Shown here: one piece after another, positions 37,924 to 47,777 of the stretch
Numbering within the stretch: the first letter of the stretch is position 1
Layout of the letters: the number at the start of each line of letters is the position of its first letter
DNA from: an uncultured Paracoccaceae bacterium
GTDB lineage: Bacteria > Pseudomonadota > Alphaproteobacteria > Rhodobacterales > Rhodobacteraceae
Direction: 5' to 3'
Assembly: GCA_905182165.1 (NCBI GenBank)
Contig: CAJJAK010000011.1
Location: forward strand, 62,001 to 126,000
DNA length: 64,000 bases
Program-made: the position numbers and the translations under genes
The notes under the pieces: model-generated
The model's input: only the letters and a program-made list of their open reading frames with translations
What the model was told of the DNA's origin: nothing
Databases searched by the model: none

Positions 37924-39118
37924 TTAAAGCCTTACCACTTTTTGTGATAATATTTTTTTGAATTTCGTTTGAACCGCCATAAATGGAAACTTTTCTATTA
38001 TTGAAATAAGTACTTGATGCTGTGTGTGCAAAGAATGGTCCTATTTCCTCTCCATTAAAACCATCTTCTAAAGCTTCTGGCCGAAAAATTCGACCATATC
38101 TACCTGCAGCTCGTCTTTGGAGATGATCTAATTCTTGACATATCTCGGAACCAATAATTTTAAGCATAGAGCTTTCTGCCCCTGGTTCACCTCCTTTTTC
38201 TGCTTCCGACAAAACTCTTAAATTAGTCGTTTCCATATTTAATAAATTTACTTCAAGTTTTGCTAACCTAGCTGCAAAAAGTGGGTCTTTAATTAATGGT
38301 CGTCCATTTCTCTTTTCAATTTTTGCAATTGCAGCGGGTTTTTGTAGTTTCTTTTTTGATATACCTACAGTCGCAATATTATTTCGTTCGTGACTTAGTA
38401 AATACTTAGCGTAAGTCCAACCTTTATTTTCTTCACCAACTAGATTTTCTATTGGCACACGTACATTTGTAAACCAAACTTCGTTAATTTCATGACCACC
38501 ATCTATTGTTTTGATAGGGCGAACTTCTATTCCAGGGCTACTCATATCTATCATAAGGAATGATATTCCTTGTTGAGGCTTTCCTTCATTTGATGTTCTA
38601 ACAAGATTAAAAATCATATTTGCATGTTGAGCTAATGTCGTCCAAGTTTTTTGCCCGTTCACTATGTAATGGTCACCATCTTTGATCGCAGATGTTTTTA
38701 AAGACGCAAGATCAGACCCAGCACCAGGTTCAGAATATCCCTGACACCACCAATCTTAACCGTTTAAAATTCTTGGCAACCAATAATCACATTGATCTTT
38801 TGTTCCAAATTTCATTAAAACGGGGGCTAACATTCTAAGTCCAAACGGCACAATTCTTGGGGCATTTGCTGCCGCTAATTCATCCTCAAAAATAAACTGC
38901 TCGACAACTCCCCATCCAGTTCCATCATATTTTTGTGGCCATGAGGACGCTAACCATCCCTTTTTGTTTAATATATTATGCCAATTTTGCATGTCTTCTT
39001 TTGATAGAGGTTTATTATGTTCGATCTTATCAGCCAATTTAATTGGTATGACTGAGGTGAGAAACTCTCTTACTTCTAATCTAAACTCTTCTTGTTTTTT
39101 TGTGAAATTTACATCCAT
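37924..39118 (-). CDS. Acyl-CoA dehydrogenase (first subunit), internal stop and frameshift
   Basis: Flavin enzyme that makes the 2,3-double bond in acyl-CoA. ATG 39118 starts MDVNFTKKQEEFRLEVREFL; the middle has DWWCQGYSEPGAGSDLASL and NGQKTWTTLAQHANMIF, the C-terminus SIYGGSNEIQKNIITK. An in-frame TAA (38758-38756) replaces the expected residue between ILNG and DWWCQG: this is a substitution, not an indel. Near 37937 one extra A in the AAAAA run moves the frame; corrected, it ends VVRL with TAA 37926-37924. About 398 aa. Together with the next gene it resembles two-subunit dehydrogenases used for bulky or branched acyl-CoAs; that is inference. Confidence 0.85.
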
Positions 39119-39127
39119 ATTTTTAAC

Positions 39128-41228
39128 TTAATTGAGGCTATCAAAGGTTTTATTTTCTGCCACCAGTTCTTCCAATAACGGTGAGGCCTGCCAAAATATG
39201 GGATCGTCCTGCCCATAGCGGCGGATATCGTCCAGCAGTCGATCCAGACCATAACCGTCTGCATATTTCATCGGCCCACCTCGATATCTAGGGAAGCCAT
39301 AGCCATGCACGAAGGTCACATCAACATCTGAGGGTCTTAATGCTATGCCTTCATTAACCACTTCTGCAGCTTCGTTAATCATTGCTGCCATGTACCGACG
39401 CATAATTTCATCTTCTGTGAAATCTTTTGGTGTAATACCTTTTTTGGCTCTTTCTTGATCTATTATTTTTTGAAGATCTGGGTTCTCAATACCAAAGCGG
39501 ATGCCATCAGGATACTCATAAAATCCTTTTCCTGTTTTTTGCCCAAACCATCCATTTTCGCAAATCCGATCAGCAATCCCGACATAGCGTCTCTTTGGAT
39601 CTCGGGTAGATTCACCTGCTTTTCGGTTTGCCCATCCAATATCCAATCCAGCCATATCAAACATTTGATAAGGGCCCATAGGATATCCAAAATTTCTTAC
39701 AGCCTGATCAACTTGTTGCGGTGTTGCACCATCTTCAACGAGATAAGCTGCTAATTCACCATAAATTGATAATATTCTATTTCCAATAAACCCGTGGCAA
39801 TTTCCTGCTCTTACTGGAATTTTCCGCATTTTTTTTGCTAATAAGAAACCAGTCGCTACTACGTCATCATGGGGATTAGAAGGTATAACAATTTCAAGCA
39901 ATTTCATTATATTTGCAGGGGAGAAAAAATGAAGGCCAATAACGTCTCGCGGCCTTTTTGTTGCTGATGCTATTTCATCAATATCAAGGTAACTTGTATT
40001 TGATGCTAAAACGGCTCCTTGTTTTACAGTTTTGTCTAGCTTACGAAAAACTGCTTTTTTAATCTCCATTTCTTCAAAAACAGCTTCTATAACCATGTCA
40101 ACGTCAGCTATATCCTCATAGTTGGTTGTTGGAGTATAACGGCTCATAATTTCTAATTTTCCATCGGCATTTAATCTGCCCTTAGACATATCTCTATTTA
40201 GTACTTTCTCTACATTTACGATGCCACGAGCTATACTCTCTTCATCCTGTTCTACCATAGTGACATGCATGCCTGATTTTAGAGCAGCTATTGTGATACC
40301 GCTACCCATAGTGCCGCCACCAATTACTCCCAAAGATGACAGTTTTCGTGGCTCTGCTCTACCAGATTCTGGCACTTTCGAGCTTTTTCGTTCTGCGAAA
40401 AATGCATGAACTAAACCTTCTCGCTGAGGAGTGTTTAAGCAATCTATGAATGCCTCTCTTTCATACTGCAAACCCTCAGTTAATGGGCAGGTCAATGACA
40501 TTTCTATGCAATCAACAATTCTAAAAGGTGCATGCAGACCAAGTGCTTTAGATTTTAAGGCAGCTCTTGCATTTACTATTGCTTCTTTGTTGCTTTTCTC
40601 ATCAATAAGTCCATCAGTTCTTTCAGATGTTTTAACAATTTGTATTTTTTGTTCAATTATTTCTTGCGAAAAAATAAGAGCTGAGGCTAGTAAATCATCA
40701 TGTGTAATTCTATCAATGACACCTAGTTTGTTGGCCATATCAACATTTATTGGTGTTCCAGAGGTCATTAATTCTATTAGAGCTTGGGAAGGCCCAATAA
40801 GTCTAGGTAGCCTTTGAGTGCCGCCTGCACCAGGTAGAAGACCAAGATGCACCTCTGGTAATCCAATTTTTGCTGTATTTAATGCAATTCTAAAATGAGC
40901 ACCTAGTGCAGATTTCCAAACCACCGCCCAGAGCAGTGCCATGTATTGCAGCTATAACTGGTAATTTTTGATTTTCAATAATATTTACAACTGCTGGTAA
41001 ACCTGGTTCTAATAAAGGTCCTCCAAATTCAGTTATATCTGCTCCAGCTGGGAAGGTTCTTCCACCACCTATTAAAATAATGGCTTTTACGGTTGAAGTA
41101 TTATTCGCGGTTTCAAGAGCCTCAACAATTCCGCTACGCACTTTGTGACCTAGCGCATTCACAGGGGGATTATTAAATGTGATTACTGCCGTTTCCCCAA
41201 CAATTTCAAAAGAAATTACATCTGACAT
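39128..41228 (-). CDS. fadB: Bifunctional enoyl-CoA hydratase / 3-hydroxyacyl-CoA dehydrogenase, frameshifted
   Basis: Two consecutive steps of beta-oxidation in one protein of about 699 aa. Hydratase domain: NPPVNALGHKVR, GGGRTFPAGADITEFG, HGTALGGGLE, with LLPGAGGTQRLPR. Then the NAD-binding domain (LGVIGGGTMGSGITIAALKSG) and the dehydrogenase domain with HFFSPANIMKLLEIV (catalytic His), NRILSIYGE and a C-terminal repeat ending FVHGYGFPRYRGGPM. Start ATG 41228 with AAAGGAGC. One break near 40920 splits GGGLE from the rest. The last 200 bp (39180-39300) are about 55% G+C, above the gene average. Confidence 0.92.
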
Positions 41229-41238
41229 TTTAGCTCCT

Positions 41239-42447
41239 TTAATTTAACTCAAACAAACCAGCAGCGCCCATACCACCACCAATACACATTGACACTACAT
41301 GCCTAGTTTAATATTTTTTCTGCTGCCTTCATGTAAAATATGACTTGCCATTCGGGCTCCTGACATTCCATATGGATGACCAACAGCAATCGCGCCACCA
41401 TTTACATTGTATTTTTGTGGATCGATTTCCAAACGATCCCTGCAATACAAACATTGTGAAGCAAATGCTTCATTTAATTCCCACATATCTATATCGTTGA
41501 CGGATAAATTATGCTTACTTTAATAGTTTTGGAATCGCATAAATAGGGCCAATTCCCATTTCATCTGGATCACATCCAGAAACTGAAATTCCTCTATAAA
41601 CTCCTAAAGGTTCTAATCCCTTCGACATTGCCATTTTTTCGCTCATTAGTACGAGAGCGGATGCTCCATCTGAAAGTTGAGAAGCGTTTCCAGCAGTTAT
41701 GTATTTACCCTGTTTTACTGAAAGTCCATTAGAAAATACCGGCTGTAAACCAGCCAAGCTTTCAATAGTTGTACTTGCTCGTAGACCCTCATCATTTTCG
41801 AGAGTGACCTCTACATCACTAATTTCTTTAGTTTCACGATTTTGAACTTTCTTTATTGTTGTTAAGGGTGCAATTTCTGCCTTTAATCTACCAGATGATT
41901 GAGCTAGCGCCGTTCTCTTATGACTTTCGTAAGCATAGCTATCTTGCTCTTCTCTTGTTACGCCATATCTTTCTGCAACAATCTCGGCGGTTTCTAGCAT
42001 ACTCATGTATAAATCAGGACGGTACTGAACATTCCATGGATCCTTTGCTCGAAAATTGTTCATTTTTTCGTTTTGAACTAAGGATACGCTTTCAACGCCA
42101 CCGGCTATGCCAATGTTTATCTCACCATTTTTGATCCGACCAGCAATGGAGGCTATAGTCATTAACCCACTAGAGCATTGCCTATCAACTGACATACCAG
42201 GAACAGATGTCGGTAAACCTGCTCTAATTGCTGACTGACGTGCTATATTTCCCCCGGTGCTTCCTTGTTGAAGAGCAGCACCTATATGTACGTCTTCAAT
42301 TTCACTAGCTTCAATCTTAGCACGTATGATTGCTTGTTTGATCGCATGACCCATCAACTCTTGAGGTTGTGTATCGTTAAATGCTCCCCGATAGGCCTTT
42401 GCAATAGGTGTTCTAGCGGTTGCTACGATAACTACATCATTTGACAT
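41239..42447 (-). CDS. Acetyl-CoA C-acyltransferase (thiolase), frameshifted
   Basis: Last step of beta-oxidation. ATG 42447 (MSNDVVIVATARTPIAKA) with AGGAAA upstream. Nucleophilic Cys in SVDRQCSSGLMTI, then GGVESVSLV, NASQLSDGASAL, and, in shifted frames, ELNEAFASQC, GGAIAVGHPYGMSGAR and the final CIGGGMGAAGLFEL. Breaks near 41515, 41480, 41430 and 41310, all in the last quarter. The corrected stop is TAA 41241-41239, 10 bp before the fadB start. About 400 aa. Distinct from the PcaF-like thiolase at the left end: its Cys motif and C-terminal loop are those of general 3-ketoacyl-CoA thiolases. Confidence 0.9.
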
Positions 42448-42457
42448 CTTATTTCCT

Positions 42458-42926
42458 TTATTCAAAAATTGCTAACCCTAACCACTCAGCGTATAAAGCC
42501 GGTGTTGGGTCATTTTCAATCTCTATTGTTAAACCTAGTTCTCTTAAAATTTTAAATTCAGATTTTCTTGTGACTCTGTTCATCACAAAACGACCTCTAA
42601 TACGAGCTCCATTTTTTACAGGATTCAAAAACCGAACCTTGTTTAAACCATAATTAATCCCCATTAATTGCCCTGGTTCTGGAGGAAAAGTGTCTATTGC
42701 AAATTTTGATGCCAAAGATAGGCTTAAAAAACCATGCGCAATTGTTGAGCCAAAAATTGGTTTCCAATTTCGCACGTTTTTCATCAACATGAATAAATTG
42801 AGGATCCATGGTTACATCAGCAAACTTGTCTATCATTGTTTGATCTACAGTAATCCAAGGGGAAATTCCTACTTCATTGCCAACTTGCTTTAATTGAACT
42901 TGGAAAGCTTTTTCGACGATTGACAT
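42458..42926 (-). CDS. MaoC-like hydratase, frameshifted
   Basis: Hotdog-fold (R)-hydratase family protein of about 156 aa, first gene of the operon. ATG 42926 (MSIVEKAFQVQLKQVGNEVG) with AGGGAA upstream. It contains WITVDQTMIDKFADVTMDPQFIHVD and, after a break near 42780, FGSTIAHGFLSLSLAS, the catalytic Asp/His hydratase pattern, then MGINYGLNKVRFLNPV and GARIRGRF. Stop 42458 is 10 bp before the thiolase start. Together the five genes give hydratase, thiolase, hydratase/dehydrogenase and two dehydrogenases, enough for one full beta-oxidation turn apart from CoA activation. Confidence 0.87.
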
Positions 42927-43067
42927 AAATATTTTCCCTTCCATTGATAAGTAGCTTGGGAAGTTATTTAGTACAAACATTTAGTAAGCTAACGTCGCGG
43001 TAATTTTATTTTCACTATTGTTTGGTATGATGTATTAAGGAATCAATTAAAGGATATATGATTCCAA

Positions 43068-43758
43068 ATGAAATTTGATAATACTGTAAAAATTGCTCCA
43101 TCAATACTCAGTGCAGATTTTTCTAATTTTGGTGCTGAATGCGTTGCTATTGAAGATCAAGGAGCTGATTTATATTCATATTGATGTTATGGATGGCCAT
43201 TTTGTTCCAAACATAACTTTTGGTGCAAATACATGTAAATCCATTAGACCTTTTATAAAAACGGTTATGGATGTTCATTTGATGATTTCTCCTGTCGATG
43301 CATTCATAGAAAGTTTTGTGGAAGCGGGTGCTGACATTATATCTGCGCACGTTGAAGCAACTCCTCATATACATCGTACAATGCAGGCAATACGAGGTTT
43401 TGATGTTAAAGCGGGTGTTGCATTGAACCCTGGTACACCAGCTGAAAGTATTGAACATTTATTAGACATAATTGATTTGGTATGCGTCATGACCGTAAAT
43501 CCAGGTTTTGGTGGACAAAAATTTATTTATTCACAAGTTGAAAAAGTAAAAACAATAAAAAGAATGATAGGTGATAGGCCAATTCACATAGAAATAGACG
43601 GTGGAATAACACCTAAAACAGCACCGATTATGGTTGCAGCAGGGGCGGATATACTTGTTGCAGGATCAAGTGTATTTAAAGGTGGTTCTGTTGAAAGTCC
43701 CGAAATTTATGGAAGAAATATTAACTTAATAAAAGAATCTGTTACCACCAACTTATAA
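43068..43758 (+). CDS. rpe: Ribulose-phosphate 3-epimerase, frameshifted
   Basis: Interconverts ribulose 5-phosphate and xylulose 5-phosphate. ATG 43068 (MKFDNTVKIAPSILSADF) lies after AAAGGAT; another ATG at 43058 is out of frame. The TIM-barrel signatures follow: IDVMDGHFVPNITFG (metal His and Asp), DVHLMIS, MTVNPGFGGQKFI (catalytic Asp region adjacent), and EIDGGITPKTA, VAGSSVFKG. One base is out near 43172, between ADL and HIDVMDG. About 229 aa after correction. It supplies transketolase (19.8-21.8 kb) with xylulose 5-phosphate. Confidence 0.92.
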
Positions 43759-43822
43759 GAAAACTATTTGCTCATCAGATTAAGTCAAAATTATTTAATA
43801 CATATTAATTCACGAAATAGAT

Positions 43823-44552
43823 ATGAATATTAAACAAAAAAATATAATTAATACTTAATATATCATCTCTTGGAGACAAAGCATTAATTGTTGAATTTGG
43901 GGATCATTTTGATGTCAATTTAAATAAAAAAGCTTTAGCTTTGGATTTTATATTAAATGAAGCTTTACCATACGGCATCACAGAAACTGCACCAACATTG
44001 ATTAGTTTGATGGTGCGTTTTAATCCAATGAAAATAACTTACAAAAGTGTAAAGGAAAAAATATTATTTTTACTAGAACGTGATTTAGATGTCTCCACAA
44101 ATAAGGGGCGTTTATTCGTAATACCTGCTGTTTACGGTGCGGATGATGGTCCAGATCTGGATGAAGTAGCTGATTTAATGAAAATGGCCCCAGATCAAGT
44201 AATAAGCAGTCACACAGAACACGAACAGCAAGTGATGATGCTTGGTTTTGGTGCTGGGTGCAGTTACTGTGGTTTATTGCCACCAGTCTGGGATATTCCT
44301 CGGGGTAACAGGATAACACCTTCAGTACCTGCAGGGTCACTTTTAATAGCTCTAAGGCAAACTGTTTTTCCGTCCACCTCCATGCCTACCGGTTGGCGTC
44401 GAATTGGAACATCGCCTTGCCGAACATTTGATCTAAACAGAGATCCAAAATTTTTATTAAATGCTGGTGATCGAATTCGTTTTGAAAAGGTCAGTAAAAA
44501 TAAAGCAAAATCTATTCCGCATGATACATTATGGGAAACTTTTGAATTATGA
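43823..44552 (+). CDS. pxpB: 5-oxoprolinase subunit PxpB, frameshifted
   Basis: Subunit of the ATP-dependent bacterial 5-oxoprolinase (KipI/allophanate-hydrolase subunit 1 family), which opens pyroglutamate to glutamate. Start probably ATG 43823 (MNIKQKN), with the frame shifted near 43856 to ISSLGDKALIVEFGDHFD. The rest is clean: LFVIPAVYGADDGPDLDEVAD, LGFGAGCSYCGLLPP, VPAGSLLIALRQT, PTGWRRIGTSP. About 242 aa. The stop overlaps the pxpC ATG (ATGA) at 44549. The usual wording YCPGFAYLGGLP is here GAGCSYCGLLPP. Confidence 0.88.
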
Positions 44553-45507
44553 GTTTATTTGTAAAAAATATTTTTCCAGGCGCTTCAATTCAAGATAATG
44601 GTCGACCAGGATTGCAAAGATTTGGTGTAACAGCGGGAGGAGCAATTGATAGCTTTGCATTAGAACAAGGTCGTTCACTCTTCAAAGAAAAATCGAATAC
44701 AGCTGCAATTGAATTTTCTGGATCTGGTGGAAAATTTATAGTTGGGCAACCGTCGTATTTTTCATCTACAGGAGCTCATTCAGTAGTTAAGCTCAAAGGA
44801 TTAAAAAAAGCACAAGGGCAAATATTTAAAGCTATGGAGGGTGATGAAATTGAAGTCAGCTCAATTTCAAAGGGTTCCTATAACATGCGATAAAGAGACC
44901 AACCCGAAGGCTGAACCTGCAGTAAATACTCCAATAATTTTTAAGTAATGTATTTTAGTTGGATCCTCTAAAAAATCAAAATTAAATATTAAAATGTCTT
45001 TTATGACTCCAGATAAAACATTTACAGAATCTACCAATAGTAGTACATAATTTCCTAATAAAATTAGAATAAATGATCCCGAAAGGCCAGGTAAGGTCAT
45101 TCCAGAAATCGAATGGGAATAAGGTTAAAACACACTGGTAGTAACTTTTGTCATAAAGATGGGCTTAAAATACTGTCTGAAGCCATAGAATTGGGGGATA
45201 TTCAAATTGATGGTCAAGGTTTGCCCATTGTTTTACTTAATGACCGACAAACTATTGGTGGCTACCCCAAAATTGGTGCCATTATGGCGCGTGATTTAGC
45301 CCAACTTGTTCAACTAAGACCAGGTTACATTTTACTTTAGTTTCCTTAGGTGAGGCTATAAAGGCTTTGAAAGACTATGAAGATATGTTGTCTGTTATGG
45401 ATAAAGGTGTAACTTTTTTAAATCGTGATCCAAGAGATATAAGTAATCTACTGAGCTACGGTTTAGTTGACGGTGTGATAAGAGGGGATGAATATGATAA
45501 AAGTTGA
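44549..45507 (+). CDS. pxpC: 5-oxoprolinase subunit PxpC with central segment replaced
   Basis: Partner of PxpB (KipA/allophanate-hydrolase subunit 2 family). The N-terminal third is normal: MSLFVKNIFPGASIQDNGRPG, FGVTAGGAIDSFALEQG, EFSGSGGKF, up to about KGSYN (44885). The C-terminal part resumes at NRMGIRLKHTG (about 45100) and has GAIELGDIQIDGQGLPI, LNDRQTIGGYPKIG, QLVQLRPG; after one break near 45330 it runs to GVIRGDEYDKS and TGA 45505-45507. Between these, some 80-100 of the usual about 340 residues are missing and 44886-45110 reads instead as part of another gene on the minus strand. The gene as printed cannot encode a working subunit. Confidence 0.82.
44886..45110 (-). pseudogene. DUF368 (PopT-like) membrane protein fragment inside pxpC
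   Basis: Read on the minus strand from about 45110: ISGMTLPGLSGSFILILLG, NYVLLLVDSVNVLSG, then IIGVFTAGSAFGLVSLSHVI. PGxSGSF is the signature of DUF368 proteins, linked in recent work to polyprenyl-phosphate transport. Only about 75 residues are present, with neither end of a full protein (about 280-320 aa). No terminal repeats, transposase or target duplication flank it. It is best seen as foreign or misjoined sequence. The wording GNYVLLLVDSVN reminds me of Bacteroidota members of the family, low confidence. Confidence 0.7.
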
Positions 45508-46252
45508 TTTAAATGCTGATTTAGGTGAGAGTTTTGGGCCTTATGTTATCGGTAGTGACTTTGAAATGCTAGATATTGTCACCTCAGCAAACATCGCCTG
45601 TGGGTTTCATGCCAGTGATCCTGAAATCATGGCAAATACTGTTTTACTTTGTAAAGATAAGAAGGTTTCAATGGGCGCACATCCGGGATTCCAAGATTTA
45701 AAAGGCTTTGGGCGAAGACGACAAGAGATTAGTTCACAGGATGAGCTTAGATATCTAGTATTATATCAGATAGGTGCCTTAAAATCGATTATTGAGGCTG
45801 AAAATGGTCTATTAAGCCATGTAAAGCTGCATGGTGCACTAAATAATATGGCGTGTGAGAATATAGATATATCCAGAACGTTTACTAAAGCAGTGAAAGA
45901 TCTTAACCATAATTTACCAATTTTTGTAGTTGCAGAGACTGAGTTACAAAAAGCTGCGATGGAACTTTCTCAACCTTTTAAATGTGAAGTATTTGCAGAT
46001 CGAGCATACACAGATGAGGGGCAACTATTGTCTCGCAAGTTAGATGGTGCAGTAATACACGACCCAGATAAAGCTGCCGACAATGTCTTAAAGATGATTG
46101 AGGAGGGTGCCCTTACATCTGTAAGTGGAAAGAAAATACCAGTTTCCGTTGATACAATATGTGTTCACGGTGATAATCCACAGTCAGTAAAATTAGCAGA
46201 AACTGTAAGATTACGGTTAGAAAATTCTGGTATCTCTATTTCATCAAGCTGA
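45494..46252 (+). CDS. pxpA: 5-oxoprolinase subunit PxpA
   Basis: LamB/YcsF family subunit that, with PxpB and PxpC, hydrolyses 5-oxoproline. Intact, about 252 aa. MIKVDLNADLGESFGPY, TSANIACGFHASDPEIM, GAHPGFQDLKGFGRR, HVKLHGALNNM, EVFADRAYTDEGQL and ICVHGDNPQSV are the conserved blocks, rich in Asp/His. I use ATG 45494, since AGAGGGG touches the upstream ATG 45488. It overlaps the end of pxpC by 14 bp, giving the operon pxpB-pxpC-pxpA. The stop faces the rplI operon end, 50 bp away. Confidence 0.93.
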   Translation: MIKVDLNADLGESFGPYVIGSDFEMLDIVTSANIACGFHASDPEIMANTVLLCKDKKVSMGAHPGFQDLKGFGRRRQEISSQDELRYLVLYQIGALKSIIEAENGLLSHVKLHGALNNMACENIDISRTFTKAVKDLNHNLPIFVVAETELQKAAMELSQPFKCEVFADRAYTDEGQLLSRKLDGAVIHDPDKAADNVLKMIEEGALTSVSGKKIPVSVDTICVHGDNPQSVKLAETVRLRLENSGISISSS

Positions 46253-46301
46253 AACTCACCCAATCAAAAAAATCACTCACAATTGCAAAATTGCAGATAA
46301 T

Positions 46302-46908
46302 TTATTCAGATTTTTCCTCAGTTTCTTTTTCTTCAAGTTCTTCAAGTTCTTCAAGGCTGCTGTACCCATATCATCAAATAATTCGGCAATCTCAAAGTCG
46401 GCTTCTGCTTCAGCTTGTGCCGCCAAATCTTGTATTGATTTTCCATCAGACTGCAAGGCAGCTTCTTCGACAGAACGCGCCACATTTAATGCTATATTGC
46501 ATTGTGATTCAGGGTGCAGTGAAACTAAAATAGTGTGTAAACCTAACTCTTTAATAGGCTTATCAATAATAATTTGTTTTTTATCGATTGAAAATCCTTC
46601 AGCAGTAGCCGCGTCCGCAGCATCTCGGTTAGTAACAGATCCATAAAGTGATCCTGTATCAGAAGCTCGATTATTATATAATTATTTTTAATTATTTTAT
46701 CTGAAACTGATTCTGCTTCACTTTTTTGCTTTAAATTTTTTGCTTCTAAATTCACTTTTTCTTTTTCAAAATACTCACGGTTTAGCTTGTTAGCTCTTAA
46801 AGCTTTATTTTGGGGTAAAAGAAAATTTCTCGCAAAGCCATCTTTTACATTAACAACGTCACCCATTTGACCTAAACGTTCAATTCTTTCAAGTAGTATT
46901 ACTTCCAT
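46302..46908 (-). CDS. rplI: Ribosomal protein bL9, frameshifted
   Basis: Large-subunit protein at the base of the L1 stalk. ATG 46908, [35 protein letters not shown], then a charged connecting helix ([21 protein letters not shown]). In other frames: [31 protein letters not shown] and [15 protein letters not shown]. The end is an acidic tail [17 protein letters not shown] with TAA 46304-46302, reached after a break near 46365. Other breaks lie near 46685 and 46560-46500. About 200 aa, long for bL9 because of the tail, which is common in Alphaproteobacteria. Confidence 0.9.
46329..46355. repeat. Three tandem copies of a 9-bp unit in rplI
   Basis: TTCTTCAAG repeats exactly three times on the plus strand, coding on the minus strand for the LEELEELEE part of the bL9 acidic tail. 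Such a repeat is prone to copy-number change and to read errors, and a frame break lies just beside it. Confidence 0.85.
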
Positions 46909-46912
46909 TTTC

Positions 46913-47176
46913 TTAATCCATCTGATAGGGAATAAGTGCAATAAAACGTGATCTTTTAATCGCTTTTGCTAATTCCCTTTGTTTTTTTGCTGAGACAGCT
47001 GTTATTCTGCTAGGTATCATTTTACCTCTTTCAGAGAGGTACTTTCTTAACAACTTTGTATCTTTATAATCAATTTTTGGAGATTTATCTCCAGAAAATG
47101 GACAGGTTTTTTTTCTACGAAGAAAGGGTCTTTTTGTCGGAATTTGTGTAATATTTGGAATAGCATGATTACTCAT
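46913..47176 (-). CDS. rpsR: Ribosomal protein bS18
   Basis: Small-subunit protein that binds as a heterodimer with bS6. 87 aa, intact: [55 protein letters not shown] (the RNA-binding C-terminal helices) and FIALIPYQ. The N-terminus is about 10 residues longer than in E. coli. It starts 2 bp after the rpsF stop and ends 4 bp before the rplI start, the usual rpsF-rpsR-rplI operon. Confidence 0.96.
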   Translation of the reverse strand: MSNHAIPNITQIPTKRPFLRRKKTCPFSGDKSPKIDYKDTKLLRKYLSERGKMIPSRITAVSAKKQRELAKAIKRSRFIALIPYQMD

Positions 47177-47178
47177 TA

Positions 47179-47541
47179 TTAAGCACTCCTATTTGAGCTG
47201 TATGAGCCTTCTTTTTTAACAGAGGCCTTCATTACTGGAGAAGTTTCCTGACTTAAATCTTCGGTTTTTGTAGTTAAGAATCTTAAAACATCTTCATTAA
47301 GTGTTTGAACTCTTTCTAATTCATGGATGGCCGCACTAGGGCTGTCTATTCTTAGTAAAGAATAATGACCTCTTTCACTTTTTTTGATTTTATAAGCAAG
47401 GTCTCTTAATCCCCAATATTCAGTATAGACTGCTTCACCACCATTATCCTTAATAATAGCTTTTACTTCTTCAACTAGTTTCTCTACTTGCTGAGGAGCA
47501 ATCTCTGGTCTAGTTATAAATACATGCTCGTAATATGGCAT
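47179..47541 (-). CDS. rpsF: Ribosomal protein bS6
   Basis: Small-subunit protein, 120 aa, intact. [46 protein letters not shown] and [17 protein letters not shown] form the ferredoxin-like fold; a basic tail ends [11 protein letters not shown] 47541 has AAAAGGAAC upstream. The leader RNA can hide that site: TCCTT (47577-47573) can pair with AAGGA (47551-47547), with an A/T stem between them. Farther up is the palindrome CTTTAATATATTAAAG (47596-47581) and a promoter-like TTGCAA - 17 - TATCGA. Control of this operon by the S6:S18 pair binding its leader is known in several bacteria. Confidence 0.95.
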   Translation of the reverse strand: MPYYEHVFITRPEIAPQQVEKLVEEVKAIIKDNGGEAVYTEYWGLRDLAYKIKKSERGHYSLLRIDSPSAAIHELERVQTLNEDVLRFLTTKTEDLSQETSPVMKASVKKEGSYSSNRSA

Positions 47542-47777
47542 TATGTTCCTTTTAAAATTTATTTTAAAAACTAAGGAGTTCTTTAATATATTAAAGTTTA
47601 ATTTGCAAGCTTGTTCGATAGTTTCTTTTGAAATGGATTGCAAGAAAAATTATTAAAATTATGCGAATAATTGTAAATCTTATGTTAAAATCAGAAATAC
47701 TTTAAATATATATCTGTCTAGTATAGACCTAAGGGCTTGCGGTTGTTAGAGAATACTACAAAAAAATGGAGTTTTAA

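Noticed and set aside
44886..45110. Insertion sequence or intron in pxpC
   Set aside because: No transposase, terminal repeats or target duplication, and host sequence has been lost rather than just interrupted.
46329..46355. CRISPR-like or minisatellite repeat
   Set aside because: Only three adjoining 9-bp units without spacers, encoding the acidic tail of bL9.
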